From the NCBI RefSeq assembly GCF_030936135.1, contig NC_082611.1, positions 868,001 to 932,000 of the forward strand: a stretch of DNA of 64,000 nt. The letters are read 5' to 3'. This DNA is from Gavia stellata. Taxonomy: Eukaryota; Chordata; Aves; Gaviiformes; Gaviidae. Made by a program: the position numbers and the translations under genes. The first letter of the stretch is position 1; each line of letters begins with the position of its first letter. A model generated the notes under the pieces. That model saw nothing but the letters and a program-made list of their open reading frames with translations. It was not told where the DNA came from and ran no database searches. This document shows positions 37,301-50,356 of this stretch, piece by piece.

Positions 37301-40300
37301 GGCTGCTGGCCTCACCTGCTGGTGGCTTTTCCAGTGCTCCCAGCTCCTTTGACACAAGTGTGAAAACCACGGAGAGAGCGGCAGCTGTGCAGAGGCAAAC
37401 TCCAGCTGCAGTAGCGGGACTTGCTGCTTAAGTACTTTTGAGAATCAAAACTGCTGGGCAAAGGCTTTTCCTGGGTGGAAAAGACGACTTTCAGCCCAAC
37501 TCTGCTTGTTTCACTGCTCGGCATGAACAGCCAGCACAAAAGTGACTCAAAGACAGGGCGGCCAAACGCGGGAAGGACGTGTGGTTTCCCTATCAGACAG
37601 AACTTCACCAGGTAATCCAGAGAAAAATGGGAGCACCCAAACACCCAGTCAACCCCGACGAAAAACTAGCCCAGGATGTGACAATGAACAATAAGTCACA
37701 GATTCCTTGGAAAACACATCTGAGATGCCACCTGGCCCTATCCCGATCCCAGCTGGCCAAGGCACTGCCACCCCCAGCCCCATGGGGTGCAGCAACCCGG
37801 GGACGTCAGCCCGGAGGGGTAACTCCAGCCTCCCTCAGAGCGAAGGGATGGCTGCCCAAAGCTGCTCCCAGCAGATGCAGCTGGGCAGCACCGACGGGGT
37901 TAAAGGCTGCCCAGTCCCCCTGCCACACCGGGTGACATTGCAGTGGTCCACAAACAGGTTTGGGAGTTAAATGCCTCATTAATGTAAATGGGGCTGGGCT
38001 GGGGAAAGGCATCTCCAGCACATGCCTATGGAAAACCCTTTCAGGCTCTGAGCCTCCACTTGTGCCCTGCAATAAGGCGCAGCTCTGGGGAGGTAGGGAC
38101 AGGGCTGGAGATTGTGGATGTTTTAATTTTACCCTTTCACCTTCAGGGCAGGCTGAGCCAGCTCCGTAACTACCAGCATCGGGAGGTTTCTCCTCCAAAT
38201 ACCCACGAAGGGGCTCACAGGGCTACGGCAGCTCTGCTGCTGCTGCGTTCTCCGGTCAGATCTCCCGGGAAGCACCCAAGCGACGGGCTCTGCCCCGCGA
38301 GAGCCCACCCATGCCTCCTGCTCAGCCAAAGCCCTGCGGTCTGGGAAATCGGTGCTACCTCAGCAGCAGCAGCCGCAGCTGCCGCCAGACCCCGGTAGCC
38401 CGTGGATGGCACACTAAAGCAACAAGCGTTCTCAACACGCAGCAGCGACTTCCTTCTGCCTGGAGCTGCAGCCAGACAGCCCCAGACCAGCGCTGCTCCC
38501 AGGGCTCAAACCGGCTTGGGAGGCTGCGGCGGCCGGGTGTGCGAGACGGAGGGTGCTGGCAGGCGGGTACTTTATTGTACAAAATCGTTGCCTTGACTTG
38601 AAAGTCCCACTGCCCATCTCGGGCAACACCGCAGTGGTGAGCGCCACGCGGCCAGAGCTGGGCAGCTCCCTGGGGGCAATTCCCCACCGCCAGACTCCAG
38701 GTCCGAGCCATCCCCACCAGCCTGGCCTGCGCTCCACGCTTTGCGGAAGCGTTTTTGAGCAACCTCAGCCCCGGGAGGGCTGCTGACAGCCGGAGCACAG
38801 GCCCGAGCCGTGGCAGTGCCGGAGCGGTTTCGGGCAAGCATGAGTCAGGGGTTAATCCACAATTGCAGCAGCTGCCCTCTGCAGTGGCATGCCGTGACAC
38901 AGCTCCGGCACTAATCCCAACGCTGGCATCTCCCTGCGAACAGGATGGACCGGGAGGTATGGAGTCATCGCCAATTCCCCACGCCTCCGCCGGCACACGC
39001 GGGTAACGCTGTCAGTGGGGCTGGGCGGGCGGCACTGGTCGCAGCTGACGAACCCCGGGAAGAGTGAGAGTTAGGGCTGAGTGTAACCGATGCCTAAGGA
39101 GGGGAAGGAGTGAAGAAATCCCAGGCCAGGCTGGGCAATCCCATCCAAGAAACCGGACTTCCCTCCTGTGCAGTGGGAGCCTGGAGCTGCTGCTCCGGCC
39201 GTGGGGCAGCACTGGTCCCAGCTCTCCCCACTGTTCGCAACATCTCCTGGTGCCCCACGCTGTGCCGGCGGCTCAATGCGACGCTGCTCCCGAGGGCAGC
39301 GCTGGCAACAGCCCTCTCCTCTGCCAGGCACCCACGCGCGCCTGCCCAGCTCTGTCCGCACTCACCAGCCTGGCCCGGCCGGCCCCACGAGCCCCGCAAG
39401 CCCCATGCGCACGCCGGGCTCTGCTCCGCCGCTCGCTAGGTGGGGGCTGCCGGGCATCGGGCTGCGCTTGCCAGCCCATGGCCACACAATTGCTCCCAAA
39501 ATGAGCACTGGTCTGCAGGTCTCAGCACTGCACGCACAGGGCACTCGATGCTTTCTGAAGCAACAGCACAATTATCCGACCGAATCGCTCCTGAACAGCT
39601 TTTCTCTTGGGACTGACGCTCTCTGGCAGCAAGGGCACCCCGATCCCTTGGGTATTTTTATGAAATGTTTCTCCATCTGTCACCCTTCTTCCGAAAAGCA
39701 AAGGCTCTTCTCCCGCATCCTGCTCATCCCACTCATCCTACTCATCCCGTTCCAGAGCACTGGGGCCTCAGGGTGCCCTGGCCCCGGGGAGCTGGGGGTG
39801 GCGGTGGTGGTGGTGGGCAGGGGCTCTGCCAGCCATCCCTGCGGCGCAGGACGGAATGCCGCGCAGCGGGTTCCTGCAGCAGCCAGCCATGCTGCACCGG
39901 GGCTCTTCCCTTCGGCCCAGGTGAGAGGAGCCGCGGGCTCGGGGCGCTGACCCGGCAGCCGCACCTGCTCCCCGGCCCGGTTGCAACACAGCCCCAGGTA
40001 TAAACAGGGAAACACACCCGCCCTCGGGGCCGCGGACATGTTTTGTCCTCTCTTGTATCATCACCTGTGCTTTGGCACTTTCCTGTAGCACTCCTGCACC
40101 GCCTTGTCTCTCCCAGTCTTAGGCTCGTGCCTCAGTTTCCCTTCCAGAAGGAGCTGGGTGGGACTCGTGTCCCCCCGGGGGGGCCGAGCCTCCCGCGCTG
40201 CCGGGCGTGCAGGCAGGCTGCCGGCCCTGTGCAGCTTTCCACGCGCGCTCCCCCCAGCTCCATGCCCTGCGCTGCCCCAGATGGCATTTTTGCCCTGGCA

Positions 40301-43300
40301 GCCTTGCCATCAGGCGGCGTTCCCGAAAGCAGCGGGACACGAAGTGCAGGAGGGGATGCCCGCCAGCGAAGCCGCTGTCAGGCCGAGTGACATGAACCAG
40401 TGTCATGCCCGACCTGCCTGCCTCCTGCCCGCCTGAGAGCAAACCTCCAGGCAGCTGAACCAGCCCAGCCCCATCCAGCATGCTGATACGGGATCGCTTC
40501 TGTCTCCTTCCACTCACTCATGTTTGCCCAAATATGTTCCTAGAGATGGAAAAACGTGTGTGTTCACTAGACTTATTCACCTGCAATTTAAAATGTGCCG
40601 CAGTCCCAGGGGAGATGCGGTCACCACAAAGCGTGGCTGAATGCAGGTGCCGGCCAGAGCCGCGGTGGGTGAATCACACTGTTTTCACAACACCTCTTGC
40701 TGCAGTACCGTCCTCGCTTGTGTTTTAAGACCTTCTCACCCAAGTTTACATAACGAAGCCTGAAAGGTACAAGCTGTTCGCCTGGATAATCACAACGGGT
40801 AATCATCCCGCGCTCTTGTTCTCATTATAAAAAGTCATCGGTCACAAAATATTTCACATTTCCCCCAGAACATGGGAGAGGACCATAAAGCACCGGCCCA
40901 CGGGGATCTTTACAGTGCTCTGTCCCAGTCGGCGCCGCACTGGCGCTCCCTGCGCTGGGGCAGCGTGGCATCCCCGGAGCCTGAGCTCACCCGCAGCTAC
41001 CGCGTCTTTAGACGCTGGAGTCATGGCAGGCTGGTTATTTTTTCCAGCAAACTTCCAGAAAAGGCGAATGAGTGCAACTAACTCCCTGTCACACCGATTA
41101 GATACGGAGCGGGTCTGGGGAAACCCCACCGGTGACAAACCACCGCCTGAGCACGCAGCCTGCGGCGGTCCTGCGCCGAGAGCCTGCTCCGTTCCACCCA
41201 CAGAGGAGTGTGGCCTCGGTGGGGCGAGTCGAGGTTCAATGAGCAATGTCGTTGACGCTCAGGCTGAAGGGAGCTGTGCCTGAGCTGGGTTTTGCCCCAT
41301 CCCTCCCGTTCCGGAGCCAAGAGCTCGGCTCGCAGAGCTGCAGAGCGGTGGTACCCGCACCCCAGCAGCGCGAGCCCCGGCACGGAGCGAGCCCCTCTGC
41401 CGCCAGCCCTGCAGCCAGGCCGTGGCTGCCAGCTGACCGTGCTGTGCCAGTCGTGCAGGAGCCGGGCCCGGGGGGGCCGCTTCCCTCCCCTCTTCTGCTG
41501 CTTGTAAAACAAAACCAGCCTCGGTTTTACTGCCTGATCTTTGTAACACAAACAGAGGTCAGTTAAAAAGGTTTTACACGCAGCAGTTACCGGTGCAGGT
41601 TGGCTGGTGAGATGCTCGCTGTCGTTTGACTGTGATTTTACTGGTCACAACTGAATTACTCTATTTTGTTTAGTGACAGCGTGTCTCTGAAAGTGCACCC
41701 GATAAACCGAGCAATTAAAGTGCTGAATGAGCCCGTTTGCACCCTGCACGGGAACGGGTGATGCCCGGCGTCCCTCGGCAGAGCGGAGCAGGAGCAGCCA
41801 CCCCGGCTGCAACGCTGGCCACCAACACGGGTGAGCGATGGTGGTGGGGAGGGGCGCGCTCCTCCCTTACAGCAGGGCTGCCTGCAAACCCCAGAGCTGT
41901 CCGACTGGAAGCCAGGCTGCAGACGTGACTAATATTTAGCACGTACGTATCACAGCTCCTGCTAAGTGGCAATCTAATTAGCGGGTGCGGGTGCGCTGGC
42001 GGTGCCGATCGTCAGCCATGGGCAGGGTGGCCGGCCACGCCGCCCCGGCACCCGGGCTGCGAGAGGGGCTGCCGGGAGGGGACTCCCACAGAGGCCAGGC
42101 GGGTAACGCGGGGTGACGAAGCCACGGCACCGCTCCCGTTTCTGGAGCCCAAAGAGCCTTTCCAAACCCTCATGAAATCCCTGAGCACGGAGGAACGACC
42201 TCGGGTCTGACGGCCACCACCGCAGCTGAGCCAGGCTGAGACATCCCCCCCCCGCCCCCATGCCAAACGCCATGATCCAGCCAAAAGCAATGCACATTTA
42301 CACAGATCCATGTATGAACGAGTCATACGGTTTTTCCAGTGACCTGGACTCAGTTCTACCAACAGGGTTGTAATTTGGGGGCGATTTCCTCCCTGCAGAG
42401 CTGTCCTTGGGTCTCTGCGTTGGGCTCCGGCACAATCACCTCCGCTCTTCGTCTTTACATGCAGGCCTAAATACCAGCCCAGAAACCTTCTCAGCCTTCT
42501 TTGTATCCACTCCCAGCACCATGAAAATACTTTCATTTTACCAGGTAAATTTAGGACCAGTTGATATTTTCAAAACACTGCACATTAGACCGATGGTGCC
42601 ATTTTCTGGGCTGATTTGCCCCCTGTATCCAATGTCTCAGCTGTATTTAGCTGTCAGTGGTGCATCACGCCAGCACAACACCCTGACTCGGAACACAATG
42701 CCTGGGGTGCAGAAGAGCTTTCCACAGTGTTTTTCAGCTGTATTTTTAGCAGGAGGTTTTTGCTTATGAAATAAACTTTCTCATGAAGCGAGTGAGAGAG
42801 GCAATGCAAAGTCAAGCCGAATTCAAGGTCATTTGGCTTCGCTGGCTTCACAGCTGATGTTTCAAACCACTGAACAAATGCAGCCTGCTCTATTTTCAGC
42901 GTTAGAGCTGCCAGTGCTGGTAACAGACATTGTTCTCCGGGGAAATAAGTAGCGAAAGAAGGGCAATTATTTTGACAGGACAGAGGTTAGAAACTGGGTA
43001 AGTCCTGGTACTCGCCATCAAACCTGTTCGTTCTAGCTTCACTTGGAAATACTGTTTAAACACAATCCCACATTCCACTCCTGACATAATGGTAGGAGGT
43101 ACACTTGTGCAATTTAAAAATAAAAATCCCTTTTGTTCCCAAACAACGAAACACGGGGACATTTGGGAAGGTCTGACCAAGTCCTGATTGAACAAGAACC
43201 TGCGATTACTTTTCCTAGCAAGAGGCAATCATCACCTTTTACAATGCTTTGCTGCTCTGCGGTGATTTATAGTTCCAAGGAGGTTTATACACGTTTACTG

Positions 43301-43990
43301 TTCTGTTGTGAGGAGTTAACGTCTCCCACAATCGCTCAAGGTGCTCATGGTTTTTCCTCTAAACTGTGTTTGTACAGTAGTGTTGGGTCCAGGGATCCAG
43401 CCCCAGGGCATGCAGTGCGCTGGCCCCAGTGTAGGAAAATACAGAAAATAAATGGTGGGAGTGTGTATCTCCAGCCCGCCCGAGGGATAAATATGTGATC
43501 AACAGGAATCAGTGTGCAAGACACCTGAGATTAAGTCATAAAAACCAAAAGTGCGTGCTAAACACCGTGAAAATCTCGGACAACCGGGCTACGAGCATGT
43601 TCACGAGGGCACCCGGCCCTGGCTGAGCCACTCGCTGTTCCTCCCTCGGAAGCAATAGGAGAGCTGCTTCACCTTTTAATTGCATTGCCATTGTATGGAA
43701 GCTGAGCTCATTTCTCCTGGCAAGAGACGGTCACCTTTCCGACCCCGGCTGCCGGTGCCGCCGGGGCAGAGTTCTGCCCCTTCTATTTAAGCATCAACAT
43801 CTTCTGCAGTCTACGCTTGGAAGACGTGTGGTGTACAAAACACTGGCAGGAAAGCATGCCCAGCAGCGGTCTTGATAGTAAACGCAGCTGCTCGGGAGAC
43901 TTTTTTTAGAAAAAAAGTAATTGTAAGGTCTACGTCTTTAAAAAAAAAGAGATTATAAGATTTTTAAAAAATGGATGATAAAACTGTTCC
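34331..43990. other. SCNN1G-SCNN1B intergenic spacer
   Basis: 9.7 kb with no gene I can support. It is GC-rich, notably at 35.2-35.7, 36.4-36.9, 38.2-40.4 and 41.2-41.5 kb, so long overlapping open frames occur on both strands (for example 35076-35816 plus, 36245-36925 plus and 36387-37094 minus). None shows a known domain, a conserved start or a splice context. Small repeats: 2 x 21 bp at 36712-36753 and an ACTCATCC(C/T) triplet near 39722-39750. It may hold ENaC enhancers or a noncoding transcript; this is open. Confidence 0.7.
36712..36753. repeat. Perfect 2 x 21 bp tandem duplication
   Basis: Two identical, directly adjacent 21-bp copies (36712-36732 and 36733-36753) starting GCAGCGGGCGAACC, inside a CpG-rich intergenic patch. 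Confidence 0.9.
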
Positions 43991-44660
43991 CAAACACTAG
44001 CGCGGTTCCCCGGCGGTTATTTGCTCCGTGGCAAAGGCCTGTCGCGGGGCTGGCCGGCCCGGGGAAGCCGGAGCAGCCAAGTGATGTCCTGGCGCGGGGA
44101 CGCTCCAAACCAGACCGAGAAACGCACCGCGGGTCGGGGCCGCGGCCGCAGCACCCGGTCCCGCTGCGGGGGTCCCCCGGCGCCCCCCGCCCCGCGCCCG
44201 CCCTTCTGACGGGTTTTTCTTCCCTCGGGGCCGAGCCCGCGGGCGGGTGCGCATCTCTCGGCAGCGGGACGGAGCGGGCGGTGTCCCGGGGGGCCGGTGC
44301 CGCTGCCCCCGGGCTCGCCGGTGGCCGAGCCAGGACCGGGGTAGGGGCAGCAGAAGCGGCCGCGGTTGGGGGGGTGGGAGGGGGACGTGCAAAGCGCGGG
44401 GGGCAGGGAGCGGAGCGCGGCGCCGGCCAGCCCCGACCGCCGCGGGGAGGGCTCCGGTGCCGCGGCCTGAACGGGCGCGGGGCGGGGCCGGGGCGGGGCC
44501 GGCGGCGGGAGCTGCCGCTGGCGGCGGGGAGCGCTGCCGGCGCGGCGCGGGCGGCAGGTACGGGGGCCCCGGGGGGGCCCGGGGGGGGCCCGGGCGGGGA
44601 GCGGGCTCGGGGCGGCGCGGGGGGGCGGACCTGCGTGGGTTAGGCACGGCTGGGCCGCCT
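43990..44660 (+). promoter_or_regulatory. SCNN1B: CpG island, probable SCNN1B promoter
   Basis: GC- and CpG-rich block bordered by AT-rich sequence upstream (the A/T runs at 43900-43980). Tandem GGGGCGGGGCC GC boxes at about 44478-44505 and no clear TATA box. It sits 5.5 kb before the first SCNN1B coding exon with no other gene between, so it is the best promoter candidate for SCNN1B. Confidence 0.65.
44440..44557 (+). other. SCNN1B: SCNN1B exon 1, probably noncoding (start approximate)
   Basis: A donor GGCAG|GTACGG at 44557/44558 within the CpG island could pair with the acceptor CTCGCAG before the coding exon at 50038. Human SCNN1B also has a noncoding first exon. No ATG is seen just upstream of the donor. 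The 5' boundary is a guess and another donor in the island is possible. Confidence 0.4.
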
Positions 44661-47600
44661 GTCAGCGCGTGGGTGTCGCTGCGGTCCCCCCGCTTCGCGC
44701 AGCGGAGGACGGGGCTTAAGCCGTGTTTATGGGGGGGGGAAAGGGAGTCCTTCTCTTGGGGGTGGAGCGGGAGACTTGAATCCGGCCGTGGTGTCTTCCT
44801 GCGCGGACCAGGCGTGGAGTCATCCGTCTCCGCGTGCTTTCCCAGCAAGGGTGCAGGTGTTCGTGCCGGTCGGCTGTCGCGGCAGCGCGCGGCGTGCAGG
44901 CCGGTGTAGCCGTTCTTATTTAACCACTTTGGCACAGCCTTCCCTTTAATCCCCCGATACAAGGCATGGAGGCAGATCGCAGCTTGCTGAGTATGTCACC
45001 GTCCGTTTCCTTTGCTGTGGGAAACGTGCCACCCACCCCAGGCTGCTGCCTCCCGGGTGAGGCAGAGGATGCTCCCTCCGCGGGACACGGGCCTTTCTGC
45101 AGAATAAAAGAGCTGCTGCTGAGGGGGTTGAGCCTGTTACCTCCAGGATTCACGCTGCTCATTGCACATGCAGCAGAGTTAACTCTCAGCAACGTGCCCT
45201 TACCGGCCCTGGAGGAGGAAGGCTTGTCATCCTCCTAGGAGACAGGGACATCACGGGAAACACAGGGTTGGGCAGGCAGGGGAAGAAGGGATGGAGCATC
45301 TAACGTACGGAGCAGAGAGTCAGGCAAATGCTATCTAAACGTCCAGACTCTAAATACTCTTCGAGTGCTGTACGCGTGCCCGTCGGGATTAGAGACCCGC
45401 AGGCGCCTGCACGGATCAGGGCGGCCGTGGGCATCTGAGCCGGCGGCCACTCTCTTTTCACACCCGACAGAGAGGCAAAGCGTCTGCTGGGTGCTCTGTG
45501 ACCCCGGGCTCAGGAAGGGCTTTCATTGCTCAGTGACACGTTACAGCTCCACTTCGCTTTTTCAACTGCCAACCTGTAAACTTGTGATGTAATAAAAAAC
45601 TTTCCTCTAATTTGCAAAAATACCACTAGATAGAGAAGACATTTGTGCTAGGAAAACAAGGTCTTCTCATCAGGCTCCGGAGAAGATGGCGGATGAGCAG
45701 CTGGTGACCAAAGAGGAATGACTGTTGTGTGTCCCAGCCGAGAAAACACTGAATAATTGCAGTATCAGACCCGGTAGTGTTGGAGTGGTTTTGCAGCCAA
45801 GGTACCACCCTGGAGCTTCCAGGAGTGTGCTGAGTTTTGCTTATGTCTTTATTTCCTTTAAGTGGCAATTGCCCTAGGAAAACCACAGAGGAGATTCAAC
45901 ACAGTCAACACAATCATTTCGTAACGTGGGAGTCTGATCTCACCGTAAGGTGGAGGAGTTTCACCTGGGATGATGCTGGGATGAGGCAGGGCTGGCCTGG
46001 CGGCTGCCAGGGGAAGGTGAGGACACCTCCTTCGCAGCGCAAAGCAAACCACGTTAGAACCAGGTGCAGGTTGCTTTTAGGACAGCTTTGGTCATCACAG
46101 GGACGCGGGTACTGCCAGGAGAGGGACACGTGGCACCCTGTGCACCGCAGAGCTCTGGTGGCCCTAGGGCCGGCTCCTGACAGTCGGTTTAGATGAGCCC
46201 AGCGTGCTGGCAAGGGGCAGCCCAGAGCAAAGCACGGCAGCGGGGAGGTGGCGAGGGAAACAGCCGTGGTTCCCCGACACCACCTGCAAAGGAGACAAAG
46301 TCAGTTCTTACCCGCACGTTAGAGAGCAGTTCTGCAAACGGAGCAGTGTGACAATAAAAAGTGTGAAGGAGAAGGAGGAGTGGGGGAGCCTAACGGGTGC
46401 CTGTTCCCCTTCCCTGACCGGGGCCTTGGAAGTGGAGCAGCCAAATAAGAAATAAAACCAGTGAGCGGCAGCTGGGAGCTGCCAAATGTCCGGGCCCGTG
46501 AGTTTCGCACGCTGTGTGAATAATGGGGGATTTGAGGGCGGCAGCAGGGACAGATTTTTGTAACCGTGAGACTGCCCTGCACGCCACTCAGCAGTGGGAG
46601 CCGGGCTGCGTGTCCGTCAAGGGGGAAGCACCTTCTGACTCCCCAGCCCGGATCTGCTCCTCGGCTGCTGTCCCACCACAGCCTCCACTCCCTTTCTCTG
46701 GAGGGGTTTTGGGAAGGGGTGGCGGTTAGCTGTGTACCGATGGAGGGTGGGTCTCATCGTCCCTCATTTGTCACTTCTCTGCTCCAGGTAGAGCCCGCTG
46801 CTGGGGGAGAGCAGGACAGGCTCCAGGCTGGCACCACAACCGGGACAAAACCCCTCCAAACAGCCACGGCGTCCGAGCGCTGAGCCTCTGTGCCCGGGGC
46901 AAGCAGCCCCCCAGTAACAGGGCTTTGGCTTCCGATCGGGCAAGGCACCTCGCACAGAGTGGCTTTCGGCAGTGAGAAAGAGACAAGAAGTCTATTTGGA
47001 AACATTCTGGAAATAGAGGTAAGAAGAAAACTATTAAAGTGAGAAAAAAGATTGAAAAAAAGTCATCCAAGTATGGTCGAGTGCAGCTTTTGCTTAATGC
47101 CATTTCTTTTATCAAATGACCTGCTTAAAAGCACAGCTTATGCCTAAAGGAAGAGTAAATCTGTGTCCTTCCCTCTGTTGCCACGTTAAGATGTCCCCTG
47201 CAGAACCTGGGACTGTTTGCTTGGCTGTATTGCCAGCACACCTTTGTTAACTTGGTTTTTTTGGGATCCCTGGGTTTTCATGGTGGGGTGTGAATCCTGC
47301 GGACATCCTGCCTGGGGATGCTCTTCCAGCTGACCCCGTCCCCGTCCCCGTGCCTGTCCTCCCTCCGGCAGGTGCCCCACGGGGCCGTGGGACGGAGCAG
47401 CGCTTGCAGAGAATAGGTCCAGTAGCTTTGACATTGGGGAAAAAATGTTTTGAATCAGTTTAAAACATATCTAAAAACTAATGTAATCTCATTTTCCACA
47501 GTGTGGCCTGAATCTAACTTAAAAATGTGAAAACGCTGCCCTTCAGGACAGTGTTTTTACGGTTGGTGAGCTGAAGAGATACAGTGAGCTGGAAGGCACG

Positions 47601-50037
47601 CCAATCTTTGCTTAAAACTGATCTGGAGCTGGTCTTCCTTTCCTAGCGCAGCATCTTCCCCTTGCTGTCGCTAGCAAGCACACCGTGACTTTGCAAAGTG
47701 CAGTGGTTAAATGGAAATAAAGTCAAGGTGGAGAATAAGTGTATCAATGACTCCTGCAAAACCGTGAACAAAGATAAAGCAGTGACAAGATTAGCCATTC
47801 AGTGTCTTTAACTTTGCTCGGTTATGAAAGTAAAGCTTTTACTCAGCATGTGCTCCTCAACCCGTAAGTATGTGTCTCAGCATTGCTGTCAGGAAAAAAC
47901 CAGCTAAAATCCAGCCTGAGGAAACAATATGAAAAGGAATAATAACTTCTTCCAGCAATGTCAGGTTGATGAGCAACCCACAAAGATCTGTACAAACCGG
48001 GATCATCTCCGTGGCAGGTCTCAGACCTCGGCAGGAGCCCACGCTCCGTGTTTGGCCGGCGCGGTCTGCAAGCAGCAGAGCAAACAGAGGCTGCAGGGCA
48101 TGCGGCCAGTCAGGTCCAGCTGGGCTGGATTTTGCCCAGTGCAGTGTAGGTGTGTTTTAAATTTTAATCTAATCTAAATCTTTTATTGGATTTCTTAAAA
48201 GGCGGAAAATATTTACTAGTTTGCCTTGCAAGTCTCTCTGGATTTAAATGTATTTTGCCAATACTGTTTTATAAAGCAGAGACCAGTCCTGAGGCTGTGC
48301 CTGGAGGTGGGTTTGTGTTCACACCCGGCAGCAGAAGGCTCGGGCAGAACGGCCACGTGTGTGTCACGTCTTCCCTTCGGCCGCGGGTACCTGAGCAGAG
48401 GCTAACGGTGTTCCTCCTGCGTTCGTTATAGTCCTGCCCAAAAGCCAGCGAGCATCTGATGGCATGTAAGCACCTTCTGTGAATAAATCTTCTGCAGGCA
48501 GCTGTGGGTGCGAACCTCTGCGGCACGAGCTCACGGAGGATGAGCTGGCGGGTCTGGGAGGTCCGAGTCCTAGGAAACATGTTCCTTGGAGAACAAAACG
48601 CTTTCACACGAGGGTAGAGCCTGCCCTCAAATCCTGGAGGAAGCAGCTGGAGTTTCCTCTTCCTAAAGCACTCTCCCATCAAGACCTCATGGTGTTAGGC
48701 TACGTCTAACACCACATGTAATAGGGTGTGCAATGAAAATCATCACCTCTCTTTGCATCGTGGAGTGAGACATCATAAAATCTATTGGTTTTATACTTTT
48801 ATCAACCTCTGTACATACTACTCGGGAGATTTTGCAGATCTGGCCATTAAATCCATGAATCAGTATCACCCTTTTTTTTTTTTTTTTTTTTGAAAAGTAA
48901 GGAGGACGCAGTTGCCAGCACACCCCAAGAGGCCTGTGCACAGCCTTCGGTTGCCTTTCGTACCTGTGGTAGTCTGTCTATAAGTAACTTCGCGCTACTC
49001 TAATTTCTGCGTTGCTGAGTACCGCTCATTATTGAAATATTGCTGTATTATTTCAGCACTCTTTCTTCCAAGATGCTGAGTTATACGCAGCATTAATCTT
49101 TAACTCCGCTCTTGTACAGTTTAAATCTGAAAAATGTTCTAAGCAGCTGACTTGGGTTTGTTTTGAAATCCTGCCTCGGGATATTAAGATTTAGTAACAC
49201 AAATTCTCGCCTTGAAACAGCAGCAAAAAATGTTCTATTTATTCACAATATGAATGTAAAATATGCAGCATCCCTCACATGAGCAGTGGGAGCATACCGA
49301 TAGTATCTGAAAGTCAAAGGAATTTGGTGGAAAAAACCAATCCGTTGTCCTTTGGCAGGCAGCAGCACTGAACAGCATTCCTGGTCCTGGGAAAGGTGCT
49401 GCTGGTTCCAGGTCCCCTTCTCCTGCCCCCCGATAGCCTGGTGCGCTGCAATACTTTTTACTTTTAAGAAAAACTGCCTTAAGCCCTGTATTAGCTTGAA
49501 CACTAAACGCTGTTAGCCCGAATCCTACCTGAAACCAGCTCATGTGTGTGCTGCTTGGTCCATCTAGTGTTGGCCAAGGTTTCAGGCGATGTTGCAGGAG
49601 TACCTGTTTGCACACCAAACACCAACTTCCTAAAACGTTGTCTTGTTGGTTATTGCAACATCTGCAGGGCCTGGGGGGCCAACACTCGGTAAGTCACGCA
49701 GGCACAGCCATGTCTGGCAGGTCCAAGTCACTAAACTCTCCTGGGGCCAGAAGGGACCCCGGAAGGGACGTGACAAAAACATTCGCCACTTTTGGAACTG
49801 CGAAGCACAAACCTCCCCCTTGTACCCTCTCGGGAGGTGAGGGGCTCCGTGCCATTTCGCTGCCACGGCATGACCCTGCAGAACATCTGCTCCAAGTTTC
49901 TCCCGGGTTATAAAATCACGGTCGCGCCATCGCAGAACCATTCCAGTGCTGCTTTGCTGACAATACAGGTACACTTGGCATAGTACAAACCCTGCTTCTC
50001 ATCATAGCTGTGGTGATGTCTTGTCTCCCGCTCGCAG
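44558..50037 (+). other. SCNN1B intron 1 (inferred, 5.5 kb)
   Basis: Begins with a strongly G-rich stretch full of GGGCCC palindromes (44562-44640) and includes a 20-T run at 48872-48891. No coding exon, RNA gene or mobile element recognised. Its 5' limit depends on the inferred exon 1. Confidence 0.5.
48872..48891. repeat. Poly-T tract (20 T)
   Basis: Uninterrupted run of 20 T in SCNN1B intron 1. No retroelement body or target-site duplication is recognisable beside it. Confidence 0.95.
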
Positions 50038-50045
50038 ACCGCAGG

Positions 50046-50356
50046 ATGAACCTGAAGAAGTACTTCATTCGAGCGCTGCACCGCCTGCAGAAGGGCCCTG
50101 GCTACACCTACAAGGAGCTGCTGGTCTGGTACTGCGACAACACCAACACCCACGGCCCGAAGCGCATCATCAAAGAGGGGCCGAAGAAGAAATTAATCTG
50201 GTTCTTCCTAACGCTCCTCTTTGCGTCTCTGGTCTTCTGGCAGTGGGGCATCCTCATCAACACCTACCTCTCCTATAACGTCACTTCATCTCTCTCTATT
50301 GGCTTTAAGACCATGAAGTTCCCAGCAGTCACGGTCTGCAATGCCAACCCTTTCAA
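50046..50356 (+). CDS. SCNN1B: SCNN1B coding exon 2 (start codon, first membrane span)
   Basis: Residues 1-103 plus two bases of Lys104. [20 protein letters not shown], then [18 protein letters not shown] with the HG gating motif, span [19 protein letters not shown], and [13 protein letters not shown]. The exon opens at 50038. Donor AA|GTAAGT. Confidence 0.97.

Noticed and set aside
50010..50045. In-frame ATG 36 bp before the SCNN1B start
   Set aside because: It lies upstream of the acceptor CTCGCAG (ends 50037), so it is intronic in the spliced transcript; MNLKKY matches the family start.
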